Counted from the stretch's first letter, positions 1 to 7,662 are shown. The stretch is 12,019 nucleotides of DNA from a bacterium (GCA_009724975.1 SRXB01000037.1:1-12019); one strand, 5' to 3'. Numbers and translations: made by a program. Notes: generated by a model from the sequence alone, not told the origin.

Positions 1-306
1 GATCCGGCCTGGTCGCCCGACGGCTCCTCCATAGCGTTTTCTGGTATGGACGAAAAGGGGGCATTTCAGGTATTTATAACCGATCCGGAGGGGCAAAAAA
101 TTTCTCAAATCACTTTCGGATCGTATGATACACTAGAGCCTAGCTGGTCGCCCGACGGCAGATTCCTGGCCGTCACCTCCAGAAGGGATGGCGACGAAGC
201 CGTTTACGTACTAAGGGTGGGTTCCGGCGCGCTTTTACGGGTCTCTCCCGTAGGTTTGCGCGCAAGCCAACCCTCATGGTCGTTTGCGGAACCGGCAAAA
301 AACTGA
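1..306 (+). CDS. tolB: TolB, C-terminal fragment (periplasmic beta-propeller of the Tol-Pal system)
   Basis: This is the last 101 codons of a gene that begins outside the window; frame 1 is open from base 1 to the TGA at 304-306. The translation shows WD40-like/PD40 propeller repeats: WSPDG occurs twice, 45 residues apart, followed by a final PSWS strand, as expected of the C-terminal beta-propeller of TolB. TolB is a periplasmic protein that binds Pal and links the inner-membrane TolQRA complex to the outer membrane during cell division and envelope constriction. The identification rests mainly on position: pal and cpoB follow directly on the same strand, the usual tolB-pal-cpoB order. A fragment alone cannot separate TolB from other PD40 proteins, but the context makes the call strong. 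The gap to pal is 40 bases, so co-transcription is likely. Confidence 0.9.
   Translation, partial: DPAWSPDGSSIAFSGMDEKGAFQVFITDPEGQKISQITFGSYDTLEPSWSPDGRFLAVTSRRDGDEAVYVLRVGSGALLRVSPVGLRASQPSWSFAEPAKN
9..159 (+). repeat. Exact 16-base direct repeat inside tolB encoding the WSPDG propeller motif
   Basis: The sequence CTGGTCGCCCGACGGC occurs at 9-24 and again at 144-159. The two copies are exactly 135 bases (45 codons) apart and in the same frame, matching one propeller blade each. This looks like nucleotide-level conservation between adjacent blades rather than a mobile or regulatory repeat. Confidence 0.8.
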
Positions 307-329
307 TCTTTTTATTTCGCCTTGTATGC

Positions 330-337
330 AAGGAGGT
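330..337 (+). promoter_or_regulatory. Strong ribosome binding site that fixes the pal start
   Basis: AAGGAGGT at 330-337 matches the 16S anti-Shine-Dalgarno sequence over eight bases, with a second GAGGAA just before the ATG at 347. It lies 9 bases upstream of that ATG. It decides the start over an in-frame TTG at 284, which would lie inside tolB and give a protein whose lipoprotein signal is preceded by 21 extra residues. Confidence 0.85.
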
Positions 338-346
338 TTCGAGGAA

Positions 347-1003
347 ATGAAACACAAGAGGATTTTCAGGGTTTTCCTTATCGGGCTCTCGCTTTGCGCC
401 CTGCTTATGGCCTGTTCCTCCGGCCAGCAGACCGTAACAAGCCAAAATGAGCCGGGCAAAGCCCCTGCCGGCGGCGAACCCCCGAAACCCCCTGCGGGAG
501 GCACAGAAGCCGGCGGCTCCACTCCCGCCCAGGGAGGGCAAACCACGCAAAGCGGCGGCGCTCCCACAGGCGGAGCCCCCGCCAATCCCCCCGGAGGTCA
601 CACCGCGGGCCCGAACAACCCCGAACCGCCGGTAGTAGCCCCCACCGGAACGGCAAACGCGGTCGACGGAGCGCTAAAGCGCGTCCACTTCGACTACGAC
701 AAGTCCAACATCACCCCCGAAGCCGCCGATATACTCAAGAAAAACCGCGACTATATAACGGCAAATCCCGCCGTCAAGGTTTTGATAGAAGGCTACTGCG
801 ACGAGCGCGGCACTATCGAATACAACCTCGCCCTGGGAGAACGCAGGGCCAACGCGGTCCGCAGATTCCTCGAAGACCTCCGCGTCGACCCCAAGCGCAT
901 GGACACCATAAGCTACGGCGAAGAGCGCCCTGTCGATCCCGCGTCCACGGAAGAAGCCTGGGCTAAAAACCGCCGCGCCGAATTCAAGGAAATCCAGAAG
1001 TAA
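347..1003 (+). CDS. pal: Pal, peptidoglycan-associated outer-membrane lipoprotein
   Basis: The 218-residue product starts with a lipoprotein signal peptide: basic residues, a hydrophobic stretch from about residue 9, and the lipobox L20-M-A-C23. The residue after the cysteine is serine, so sorting to the outer membrane is expected. Residues 30-105 form a low-complexity Pro/Gly/Ala/Thr linker. Residues 110-218 are an OmpA-like domain that binds the diaminopimelate stem of peptidoglycan: VHFDYDKSNI opens it, and EGYCDERG followed by YNLALGERRA carries the expected ligands D152 and R167, 15 residues apart. Pal tethers the outer membrane to the cell wall and is the partner of TolB and TolA. The gene lies between tolB and cpoB, with only 3 bases to cpoB. 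The linker is much longer than in E. coli Pal. Recognition of the family is secure. Confidence 0.96.
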   Translation: MKHKRIFRVFLIGLSLCALLMACSSGQQTVTSQNEPGKAPAGGEPPKPPAGGTEAGGSTPAQGGQTTQSGGAPTGGAPANPPGGHTAGPNNPEPPVVAPTGTANAVDGALKRVHFDYDKSNITPEAADILKKNRDYITANPAVKVLIEGYCDERGTIEYNLALGERRANAVRRFLEDLRVDPKRMDTISYGEERPVDPASTEEAWAKNRRAEFKEIQK

Positions 1004-1006
1004 GCC

Positions 1007-1897
1007 ATGAAAATCCACAGCGGCAGTTTAACCAAAACCGCCCTCGCGGCCTGCCTCCTGTCAGCCCTTACCCTCGGCGGCTGCGTCACTGTCGACCAAA
1101 ACCAGGCCTCCACGACAAGCCGCGAGGATATTGTCGCGAAACTTCAGGAGGAGGTTCAGGTTCTTAAAAGGGCCGTGGACGAACACAACACCCGTCAGGC
1201 CACCGAAGTCGCCCTCTCCGAGAGGGTCGCGCAGCTCGGGGCCAGGGTCGACCAGATGGATCAGGAAGTCAAGGCGCTCAAGGGCAAGGTGGAAGAGCTG
1301 GACATCCGCTCCAGGCAGGCCGCTCCCCAGCAATCGCAAGGGGTGGAGGGCATCCGCACCCAGATAGCAGACCTCGCCACCCGCATTGAGTCCCTCTCCA
1401 CCCAGGTCACCCCAAGGGCGCAGGATAAAAAAGGCAAGATAGAGGGGCAGCAGCCCGAGGCCGTAAAAACCGCGCCTCCGGTCGTACCGCCGGTAGCCGT
1501 CGACGCTACGAAAAGCGGCGAAGAGACCAAAAAACTCTATGACACCGGCTACAACCTCTACCGCCAGGGCAAATACGCAGAAGGCAGGCAAGCTCTGGAA
1601 GAATACATCAAATACTACCCCGACACCCCGCTCACCGACAACGCCCACTTCTGGATCGGCGAGTCCTACTACAACGAAGGACAGTACGAAAAATCCATCC
1701 TTGCCTACGACAAAATCGTGCGCGAATTCCAAAAGGGGGACAAGGTCCCCAGCGCTCTTTTGAAACAGGCCTTCGCCTTCGACGCCCTTGGCGACCAGCT
1801 GGACGCCAAGATACTCCTCAAAAAGCTCATAAAAGAGTACTCCGACTCCGAACAGGCGGCTGTCGCCAAGCGCAAGCTGGAAGTTTTGGGCGAATAA
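1007..1897 (+). CDS. cpoB: CpoB/YbgF-type Tol-Pal accessory protein, predicted lipoprotein with TPR repeats
   Basis: The 296-residue product begins with a signal sequence ending in a lipobox, L23-G-G-C26, so it is predicted to be a lipoprotein; the E. coli homologue is soluble in the periplasm. Residues 40-100 have heptad-like spacing of hydrophobic residues (REDIVAKLQEEVQVLK and ERVAQLGARVDQMDQEVKAL), matching the trimeric coiled coil of YbgF/CpoB. A Gln/Pro/Lys-rich linker at about 103-170 leads to three TPR units at about 177-210, 214-247 and 251-284 (for example LYRQGKYAEGRQALEEY and SYYNEGQYEKSILAYDKI). In E. coli CpoB binds TolA and adjusts PBP1B activity during outer-membrane constriction. 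The start is 3 bases after the pal stop with only weak Shine-Dalgarno character, so translational coupling to pal is likely. A terminator follows 25 bases after the stop. Confidence 0.93.
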   Translation: MKIHSGSLTKTALAACLLSALTLGGCVTVDQNQASTTSREDIVAKLQEEVQVLKRAVDEHNTRQATEVALSERVAQLGARVDQMDQEVKALKGKVEELDIRSRQAAPQQSQGVEGIRTQIADLATRIESLSTQVTPRAQDKKGKIEGQQPEAVKTAPPVVPPVAVDATKSGEETKKLYDTGYNLYRQGKYAEGRQALEEYIKYYPDTPLTDNAHFWIGESYYNEGQYEKSILAYDKIVREFQKGDKVPSALLKQAFAFDALGDQLDAKILLKKLIKEYSDSEQAAVAKRKLEVLGE

Positions 1898-1921
1898 CAG
1901 CAACGTCATTGAATGAACGCG

Positions 1922-1955
1922 AGGCGCGGCCAAATGGGCCGCGCCTTTTGATTTT
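1922..1955 (+). terminator. Intrinsic terminator after tolB-pal-cpoB
   Basis: AGGCGCGGCC (1922-1931) and GGCCGCGCCT (1937-1946) form a perfect 10-base-pair GC-rich stem around the 5-base loop AAATG. Thymines at 1946-1949 and a second TTTT at 1952-1955 follow. It is well placed to end the Tol-Pal transcript but lies only 17 bases before the start codon of the penicillin-binding protein gene. Confidence 0.85.
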
Positions 1956-1972
1956 GCCCCGAAGGTCGCCGG

Positions 1973-4324
1973 ATGAAAATCACCCTGCCGGAAATAATAA
2001 AAAACCGCATGCCCAAGACGCGCAAAATGCGTCTCGCGGCGGCCTTTTCCGCGCTGTTTTTCATCCTCGTGGCCATGGCCGTTTTCCTTGTCGGCGTATT
2101 TTCCGACCTGCCCGACGTAAAAGCCCTCCGTGAATACAACCCGCCGAGAACATCGACCATATGGAGCCGCGACGGCGTCCTAATGGCCGAGCTCTTTAAC
2201 GAAAATCGTTACCCGATAGACCCCCGCACCCTGCCAAGGCACATCCGCGAAGCCTTCCTAGCCGCCGAAGACGACAACTTCTTCGAGCACGGAGGGCTTG
2301 ATTACCTCGGCATCCTTAGGGCCGCCTTCACCAACGTTGTCGAAGCCAAAGTATCGCAGGGCGGCTCCACCATAACCCAGCAGGTAGCCAAATCCCTTCT
2401 CCTTTCGCCGGAACGCACCCTCAAAAGGAAGCTGCGCGAAGCCATACTGGCTATACGAATGGAGAAAAACCTGAGCAAAGAAGAGATACTGAATCTCTAT
2501 CTCAACCAGATTTTCCTCGGCCACGGCTCCTACGGAATCGAGGCGGCGGCGCGCACCTACTTCGGCGTACCAGCGAAAAACCTCACCCTTGACCAGGCCT
2601 CGCTGATTGCGGGCCTTCCCCAGGCCCCCAGCCGCTACGACCCCTACAAACACCCGCAACTGGCGCTGGAAAGACGGAGCTACGTCCTTGGCCAGATGGA
2701 GAAAAACGGCTGGATAACGGCGATCGAAGCCAAGACCGCAAAAGAAGCCCCCCTAAAGCTGACCGGCTACCGCAACCTCTTCAAATCCGTTGCTCCCTAC
2801 TACGCGGAAGAGGTGAGAAGGGATCTGGAAGACAAATTCGGCACTAAAACCCTCCTTGAGGGAGGCCTTAGAATATCCACCGCCATGGACTCCCGACTCC
2901 AGAAAGCCGCCGAGGAGGCACTGCGCTCCGGCCTTGAGGAGATTTCCATGCGCGCCGGTTACAGGGGCGCGCTGGCGAAGGTCGCCAAAGAGGAGGATGA
3001 AGAGGTTTACCGCTCCGCCGACGCCCCGACCGACGGCTCAAGAGGCAGGGCGGTCGTCAAAGCCGTCGGAGCGGACGGCATAACAGTCATGCGCGCGGGC
3101 CAAAACTTTTTCATACCCGTCGAAAGGATGAAATGGGCCCTTTCGGACCTCTTCCCCTCGCCCACCGCCAGGTTTAGGGTTGGCGACGTGGTTTTCGTAA
3201 AATTCCTCTCGTCAAAAGGCGCACTCGCCGCCCACCTTGTTCAGGAGCCTAAGGTTGACGGCGCTTTGATCTGCCTGAAAGCCGACACGGGCGAGGTTCT
3301 GGCCGACGTTGGGGGCTACGACTTTTCCAAAAGCCAGTTCAACCGCTCCACACAGGCCCAGCGGCAGGCCGGCTCATCCATAAAGCCGCTCCTTTACGCC
3401 TACGCAGTCGAAAAGGGCTACACTCCGGCCACCCAAATCTACGATTCCCCCATCGTCTTCGACACCGCGGGGCTGGACAAGAAATGGAAACCCAAAAACT
3501 ACGGCGACAAGTTTTACGGCGCGACAACCCTAATGGAAGCGCTTGTGAAATCAAGAAACGTCGTCACCGTCAAGATGCTTCAGGACGTAGGGGTGACCGG
3601 CGCGGTCAACTACCTAAAAGCCCTAGGCCTCGAAAGCAAAATCGAGCCGAACCTCTCCATAGCGCTGGGGTCGCCAGCCGTCACCCTCGCCGACATGACG
3701 GCCACCTACGCCGTCTTCGCCAACGGCGGGTACAGGCACGCGCCAATCTTCACCTCAAGGGTCGAAGACAAAGAGGGGAGGCGCCTGCTTGAGAAAAAGC
3801 CCGACCAAGGCCCCTCGCGCATCTCCGCGCAGGTCTCGTGCGTCGTAAACCAGATGATGCAGGAGGTCTTGCGAAGCGGAACGGGAGGGCGCGCGGGCGG
3901 GCTTGCCGTACCTTCGGCGGGAAAAACCGGTACTACCAATGAAAACCGCGACGCGTGGTTCATAGGGATGACGCCCGACCTCGTGGCTGGCATCTGGATA
4001 GGATATGACGACAACCAGCCCCTCGACGACACCGAGACCGGCGGCCGCGCCGCCGCCCCAATCTGGAAGGATTTCATGGAGAAGGCGGTGAGGCATTACT
4101 ACGAAAAGGGCGATTTTCCCGTGCCCTCGGGGATAGAATTCGCCCGTTTCGACTCCGTCACGGGTAAACTTCCTTCCGCCTCCTCCGAGAAAGCCTACTA
4201 CACCGCCTTTTTAGAGGGGACCGCCCCCGTCACCCCCCCGTCCGGCGCGAAATCAAAGAAAAAAGAATCCGCAGATTCCTCGGTGGACTACCAAGACCCC
4301 GGCAACCTGGACCTCCTGCGATGA
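1973..4324 (+). CDS. mrcA: Class A penicillin-binding protein, PBP1A type (bifunctional glycosyltransferase/transpeptidase)
   Basis: The 783-residue product polymerises and cross-links peptidoglycan from lipid II on the periplasmic face of the inner membrane. A short basic cytoplasmic tail (1-20) precedes one transmembrane segment at about 20-43. The GT51 domain spans about 75-240: AEDDNFFEHGG carries the catalytic E99, and GGSTITQQVAK and the LYLNQIFLGHGSYGIEAAA block are typical. Residues 355-425 resemble the OB-fold insert of the PBP1A group. The transpeptidase domain has all three penicillin-binding motifs: S468-S-I-K471, S527-R-N529 and K651-T-G653. Length and motif order are normal, so the enzyme should be active on both reactions. 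The ATG at 1973 has GAAGG 7 bases upstream; an internal Met14 is possible but would shorten the basic tail. The stop overlaps the moaA start as ATGA. No clear promoter is visible in the 75 bases after cpoB. Confidence 0.94.
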   Translation: MKITLPEIIKNRMPKTRKMRLAAAFSALFFILVAMAVFLVGVFSDLPDVKALREYNPPRTSTIWSRDGVLMAELFNENRYPIDPRTLPRHIREAFLAAEDDNFFEHGGLDYLGILRAAFTNVVEAKVSQGGSTITQQVAKSLLLSPERTLKRKLREAILAIRMEKNLSKEEILNLYLNQIFLGHGSYGIEAAARTYFGVPAKNLTLDQASLIAGLPQAPSRYDPYKHPQLALERRSYVLGQMEKNGWITAIEAKTAKEAPLKLTGYRNLFKSVAPYYAEEVRRDLEDKFGTKTLLEGGLRISTAMDSRLQKAAEEALRSGLEEISMRAGYRGALAKVAKEEDEEVYRSADAPTDGSRGRAVVKAVGADGITVMRAGQNFFIPVERMKWALSDLFPSPTARFRVGDVVFVKFLSSKGALAAHLVQEPKVDGALICLKADTGEVLADVGGYDFSKSQFNRSTQAQRQAGSSIKPLLYAYAVEKGYTPATQIYDSPIVFDTAGLDKKWKPKNYGDKFYGATTLMEALVKSRNVVTVKMLQDVGVTGAVNYLKALGLESKIEPNLSIALGSPAVTLADMTATYAVFANGGYRHAPIFTSRVEDKEGRRLLEKKPDQGPSRISAQVSCVVNQMMQEVLRSGTGGRAGGLAVPSAGKTGTTNENRDAWFIGMTPDLVAGIWIGYDDNQPLDDTETGGRAAAPIWKDFMEKAVRHYYEKGDFPVPSGIEFARFDSVTGKLPSASSEKAYYTAFLEGTAPVTPPSGAKSKKKESADSSVDYQDPGNLDLLR

Positions 4325-5319
4325 CAACACCCAGACTGATAGACGCCTTCTCGCGCAAGATAAACTACATGCGCATATCGGTTACCGACAGGTGCAATCT
4401 GCGCTGCGTCTATTGCATGCCGCCGGAGGGGTTAAAGCTGATGGACCACCGCGAGGTTCTCTCCTACGAGGAGCTCTTGCGGGTTGCCAGGGTGGCGGTG
4501 GCGCTGGGCATACAAAAAATCCGCATAACTGGCGGCGAACCTCTAGTCAGGCGCGGCATAACCGAATTCATAGCCAAACTTTCGGCGATAGAAGGCATCC
4601 AGGACCTCTCACTCACCACAAACGGGACCCTGCTCTCCAAAATGGCGGGGGAACTTAAAAGCGCCGGTCTGAACCGCATAAACATAAGCCTAGACACCCT
4701 CAGGCGCGATGTTTTCGAAAAGATAACCCGCGTGGACGCCCTCCAAAGCGTCCTTGACGGCATAGCGGCGGCCAAGGCGGCCGGCTTTGACCCCATAAAG
4801 GTAAACGTCGTCGCGATGCGCGGGGTCAACGACGGCGAAATACTCGATTTCGTCAAACTGGCGGCGGACCTCGACATTGAAGTCCGCTTTATCGAATACA
4901 TGCCCAGCCGCGAGGAATTCTGGGAGAAAAACGCCCTTGTCCCCGCCGAAGAGATATTGAAGGTCATCGGCTCCGCATTTGCCCTCACCCCCGCGAGGCG
5001 CGAAGCCACTTCGGGGCCCTGCAGGGTCTTTTCCCTGCCCCAAAGGGGTCGGGTGGGCGTGATAAGCCCCCTGAGCGAACACTTTTGCGGCGACTGCAAC
5101 AGGGTAAGGCTCACCGCCGACGGGAAACTAAGGGGTTGCCTCTTCGTTTCCAGGGAGCGCGACCTGAAAGAGATTTTGCGAAACCCGGCCCTTGGCGAGC
5201 GAGAGATAGAAGAGGCCCTGAAGGCTACGATAATGGAGAAGCCCGAAGGCCACAAACTCTCCGAGCGCCAGGACAGCGGCGAAAAGTGCGGCCTCGCCAT
5301 GAGCAGGGTGGGGGGCTGA
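4321..5319 (+). CDS. moaA: MoaA, GTP 3',8-cyclase (molybdenum cofactor biosynthesis)
   Basis: MoaA is the radical SAM enzyme that turns GTP into (8S)-3',8-cyclo-7,8-dihydroguanosine 5'-triphosphate, the first step of molybdopterin synthesis. The 332-residue product has the radical SAM cluster ligands C25-x3-C29-x2-C32, the SAM-binding GGEP at 71-74, and the second 4Fe-4S cluster ligands C256, C259 and C273, which bind GTP. It ends in Gly-Gly (331-332), the C-terminal tail known to be needed for MoaA activity and inserted into the active site in trans. All diagnostic residues are present, so it is probably functional. The ATG at 4321 overlaps the PBP stop as ATGA, which implies translational coupling to a functionally unrelated gene. 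The 3' end faces comF with a 2-base gap. In context it would supply the cofactor for the formate dehydrogenase implied by fdhD and selB. Confidence 0.97.
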   Translation: MTTPRLIDAFSRKINYMRISVTDRCNLRCVYCMPPEGLKLMDHREVLSYEELLRVARVAVALGIQKIRITGGEPLVRRGITEFIAKLSAIEGIQDLSLTTNGTLLSKMAGELKSAGLNRINISLDTLRRDVFEKITRVDALQSVLDGIAAAKAAGFDPIKVNVVAMRGVNDGEILDFVKLAADLDIEVRFIEYMPSREEFWEKNALVPAEEILKVIGSAFALTPARREATSGPCRVFSLPQRGRVGVISPLSEHFCGDCNRVRLTADGKLRGCLFVSRERDLKEILRNPALGEREIEEALKATIMEKPEGHKLSERQDSGEKCGLAMSRVGG

Positions 5320-5321
5320 CC

Positions 5322-6065
5322 CTAAACCCGAAAATCCACCGCCGCCCTCGCAAGCGCCAGGGCGTAAACTCTCGTGGCCCCCGCCTCGCGGCATTTTCTG
5401 GCGCAAAGCCTAATGGTCGCAAGAGAGGTCGCCACATCGTCAACTAAAAGCACCCGCCCCGAAAGCCCTTCGTTAACATCGTAAAGCCCGCGAACCGCCT
5501 TCTTTCGCTCCGCAAGGCTCAACCCCGCGAGCCGCTTGCCGCTTTGCGTCTTTTTTAGCGCCGAAGGTCGAAAATCGGCTTTCAATTCCCTCGCAAGCCT
5601 TCTGGCCAGTAGAGCCGGAAGGTCGAATCCTCGCGCCGCGAGCCCCGCCCTGTGGCAGGGGACGGGAACCACGCCCTCGAAGGTCGTTTCGCTGAAGTTT
5701 TCGCGCAAAACGCAAAGCGATAGCTCTTCCAAAAGGCGCTGGAGGGGTAACTGCGCCTTGTATTTGAAGGAGTGAACGGCCTCCTTGAGGCCGGAGCCGA
5801 AGACTCCCCAGCAATGGAGCCTTTCAAAGGACGGCGGCTTTTTGAGGCAGGAGGGGCAGGGATGGGGAACTCCCTGCCCGCTGAAGGGCAGGGAGCAGAC
5901 CGTGCAGCGAAATACGGGAAGGGGCGAAAATTCGCCTGCGCAGCCTTCGCAAAGATGCGCCCCAAGACCATTGCCCGACTCGAAAGGGCCTATGGATCCT
6001 CCGCAAAGAACGCAGGCCCGAGGCAGCAAAAGCCCCGCGACTTCCCCTAAAATCCCCCCGAACAT
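5322..6065 (-). CDS. comF: ComF-family phosphoribosyltransferase-like protein with double zinc ribbon
   Basis: The 247-residue product has the ComF layout: two N-terminal zinc ribbons (C18, C21, C39, C42, then C54, C57, C70, C73) and a type I phosphoribosyltransferase-like domain at about 85-240. Family signatures include GLKEAVHSFKYK at 92-103, VVPVPCHRAGLAARGFD at 132-148, and the PRPP-loop region VLLVDDVATSLAT at 205-217. In naturally competent bacteria ComF acts in DNA uptake; many Gram-negatives carry it with no demonstrated role. The loop is unusual: the family normally reads DDVxTTGAT, but here it is DDVATSLAT, replacing the usual Thr-Gly. The start is ATG at 6065; its purine-rich GGGGGGAGA lies almost against the ATG, which is tight for a Shine-Dalgarno site. 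It is the last gene of the selB-fdhD-gpmI-comF run, 18 bases after gpmI. The biochemical role is uncertain. Confidence 0.9.
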   Translation of the reverse strand: MFGGILGEVAGLLLPRACVLCGGSIGPFESGNGLGAHLCEGCAGEFSPLPVFRCTVCSLPFSGQGVPHPCPSCLKKPPSFERLHCWGVFGSGLKEAVHSFKYKAQLPLQRLLEELSLCVLRENFSETTFEGVVPVPCHRAGLAARGFDLPALLARRLARELKADFRPSALKKTQSGKRLAGLSLAERKKAVRGLYDVNEGLSGRVLLVDDVATSLATIRLCARKCREAGATRVYALALARAAVDFRV

Positions 6066-6083
6066 TCTCCCCCCGTTTGCGGC

Positions 6084-7628
6084 TCAGCTCCTTAAAAGGC
6101 TCCTTCCGCTCATCTCTTCGGGCTTTTTAATACCCATTATCTCCAGAATGGTGGGTGCCACGTCCGCCAGTATGCCGTCTTCGCGAAGTTTAGCGCCCGC
6201 CTTTTCCCCGTCACACAGAATAAAGGGGACGCGGTTGGTGGTGTGGGCGGTCATGGGCTGGCCGGAGTGGTGATCCCACATCTCCTCGGCGTTGCCGTGA
6301 TCGGCTGTAACCATAAAGGCGTAGCCGTTTTCCGAAAGGGCTTTGGCCAGCGCCCCCACGCACTCGTCGACGGCCCTCACGGCTTTTTCGGCGGCCTCCA
6401 TGATTCCGGTGTGGCCGACCATGTCGAGGTTTGCGAAATTAACGACTATATTGTCGAATTTTCGGGTGGAAATCTCCTCAAGAAGACGATCCCGCACCCC
6501 ATAGGCGCTCATCTGCGGCTTCTGGTCGTAGGTGGCCACATCCCGCGGGCTTGGAATGAGTATGCGCTCCTCGCCCTCCCATGATTTTTCAACCCCGCCG
6601 TTGAAAAAGAAGGTCACGTGGGCGTATTTCTCGGTTTCGGCTATGCGAAGCTGCCTTAGCCCCGCGCCCGAGAGGACCTCGGCGAGGATGTTCTTCATGG
6701 AATGCGCCGGAAAGGCGATTGGGGTTGTGAAGGTTTCGTCGTATTCGGTGAAAGTTGCGTAGCAGGCCAGTTTTGGCCTGTCGGAAACGTCAAAACCTTT
6801 AAAACCCTCCTCGTTGAAAACCCGCGTGAGCTGCCGGGCCCTGTCGGAGCGGAAATTGAAGAAGATGACGGAGTCCGCGTCGGAGATTTTCGCCACCGGT
6901 GATCCTTCGGCGGTCGAAATTACCGTCGGGGTAACGAATTCATCCACCTCGCCGACGCCATAGGCCTCTTCCATCGCTGCTTGCGCGCTAGGCGCAATTT
7001 TTCCCTCGCCCCTTACGAGGGAGGCGTAGGCCTTTTCGACCCTATCCCACCTGTTGTCGCGGTCCATCCCCCAGTACCGGCCCGAAACCGTGGCTATTTT
7101 CCCCGCCCCTATCGCCGAAAGCTCGCTTTCGAGCCGCTTAATGTAGCCCAGCCCCGATTTGGGCGGGGTGTCGCGCCCGTCCATGAAGGCGTGGACGAAG
7201 ATTTTTGAAAGCCCACGCTCGCTGGCCATGGCCACTAGTGCATAAAGGTGCTCCTGGTGGCTGTGGACGCCGCCGTCGGACAAAAGTCCCATGAGATGGA
7301 GTGAACCGCCGCCCGCCCTGGCGCAATCGATGGCGTTTATGAGCACCTGGTTTTGCTTTATCGAGCCGTCTTTTACCGCAAGGTTTATGCGGGTGAGGTC
7401 CTGGTAAACTATGCGACCCGCGCCGAGATTGAGGTGCCCCACCTCGGAGTTGCCCATCTGCCCCTCGGGCAGGCCGACCGAGAGGCCGGAAGCCGAGAGG
7501 GTGGTGCAGGAGCATTTTTCGCAAAGGGCATCGAGGTTGGGGGTCCCCGCGCTAAGGATGGCGTTCATCTCCTTTTCCTTGCGGTGCCCCCAGCCATCGA
7601 GGATTATCAGCGCGGTTTTTCGCATCAT
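6084..7628 (-). CDS. gpmI: 2,3-bisphosphoglycerate-independent phosphoglycerate mutase
   Basis: This cytosolic enzyme interconverts 3-phosphoglycerate and 2-phosphoglycerate in glycolysis and gluconeogenesis. At 514 residues it is full length for the family, and it belongs to the alkaline phosphatase superfamily. Visible catalytic and metal-binding residues are D11 (LIILDGWG), the phosphorylated serine S61 in QMGNSEVGHLNLGAGR, D402 and H406 in LDMVGHTG, D443 and H444 in VTADHGN, and H462 in MTAHTTN. Substrate-binding segments VHSHQ (121-125), DGRDTPP (150-156) and FRSDRARQ (259-266) are also intact. The start is one of two adjacent ATG codons at 7628 and 7625; the GGAG at 7636-7633 lies 4 and 7 bases from them, so the second ATG has the more usual spacing. 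The gene is 34 bases after fdhD and 18 bases before comF. Its place between selenium-related genes and comF looks like operon packing rather than shared function. Confidence 0.97.
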   Translation of the reverse strand: MMRKTALIILDGWGHRKEKEMNAILSAGTPNLDALCEKCSCTTLSASGLSVGLPEGQMGNSEVGHLNLGAGRIVYQDLTRINLAVKDGSIKQNQVLINAIDCARAGGGSLHLMGLLSDGGVHSHQEHLYALVAMASERGLSKIFVHAFMDGRDTPPKSGLGYIKRLESELSAIGAGKIATVSGRYWGMDRDNRWDRVEKAYASLVRGEGKIAPSAQAAMEEAYGVGEVDEFVTPTVISTAEGSPVAKISDADSVIFFNFRSDRARQLTRVFNEEGFKGFDVSDRPKLACYATFTEYDETFTTPIAFPAHSMKNILAEVLSGAGLRQLRIAETEKYAHVTFFFNGGVEKSWEGEERILIPSPRDVATYDQKPQMSAYGVRDRLLEEISTRKFDNIVVNFANLDMVGHTGIMEAAEKAVRAVDECVGALAKALSENGYAFMVTADHGNAEEMWDHHSGQPMTAHTTNRVPFILCDGEKAGAKLREDGILADVAPTILEIMGIKKPEEMSGRSLLRS

Positions 7629-7662
7629 CTGTCTCCGGAAAATTTCTTGTCCAAATGCAATT

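Noticed and set aside
284..346. Longer Pal start at TTG 284
   Set aside because: It would overlap tolB and put 21 residues before the lipoprotein signal; the strong AAGGAGGT favours ATG 347.
1061..1933. 290-codon open frame on the minus strand across cpoB
   Set aside because: It runs antisense to a gene with a clear coiled coil and TPR repeats, shows no recognisable domain, and its Val/Gly/Leu-rich translation is typical of the shadow frame of GC-rich coding DNA.
4464..5300. 278-codon open frame on the minus strand inside moaA
   Set aside because: It is antisense to a MoaA with all cluster ligands intact and has no recognisable features of its own.
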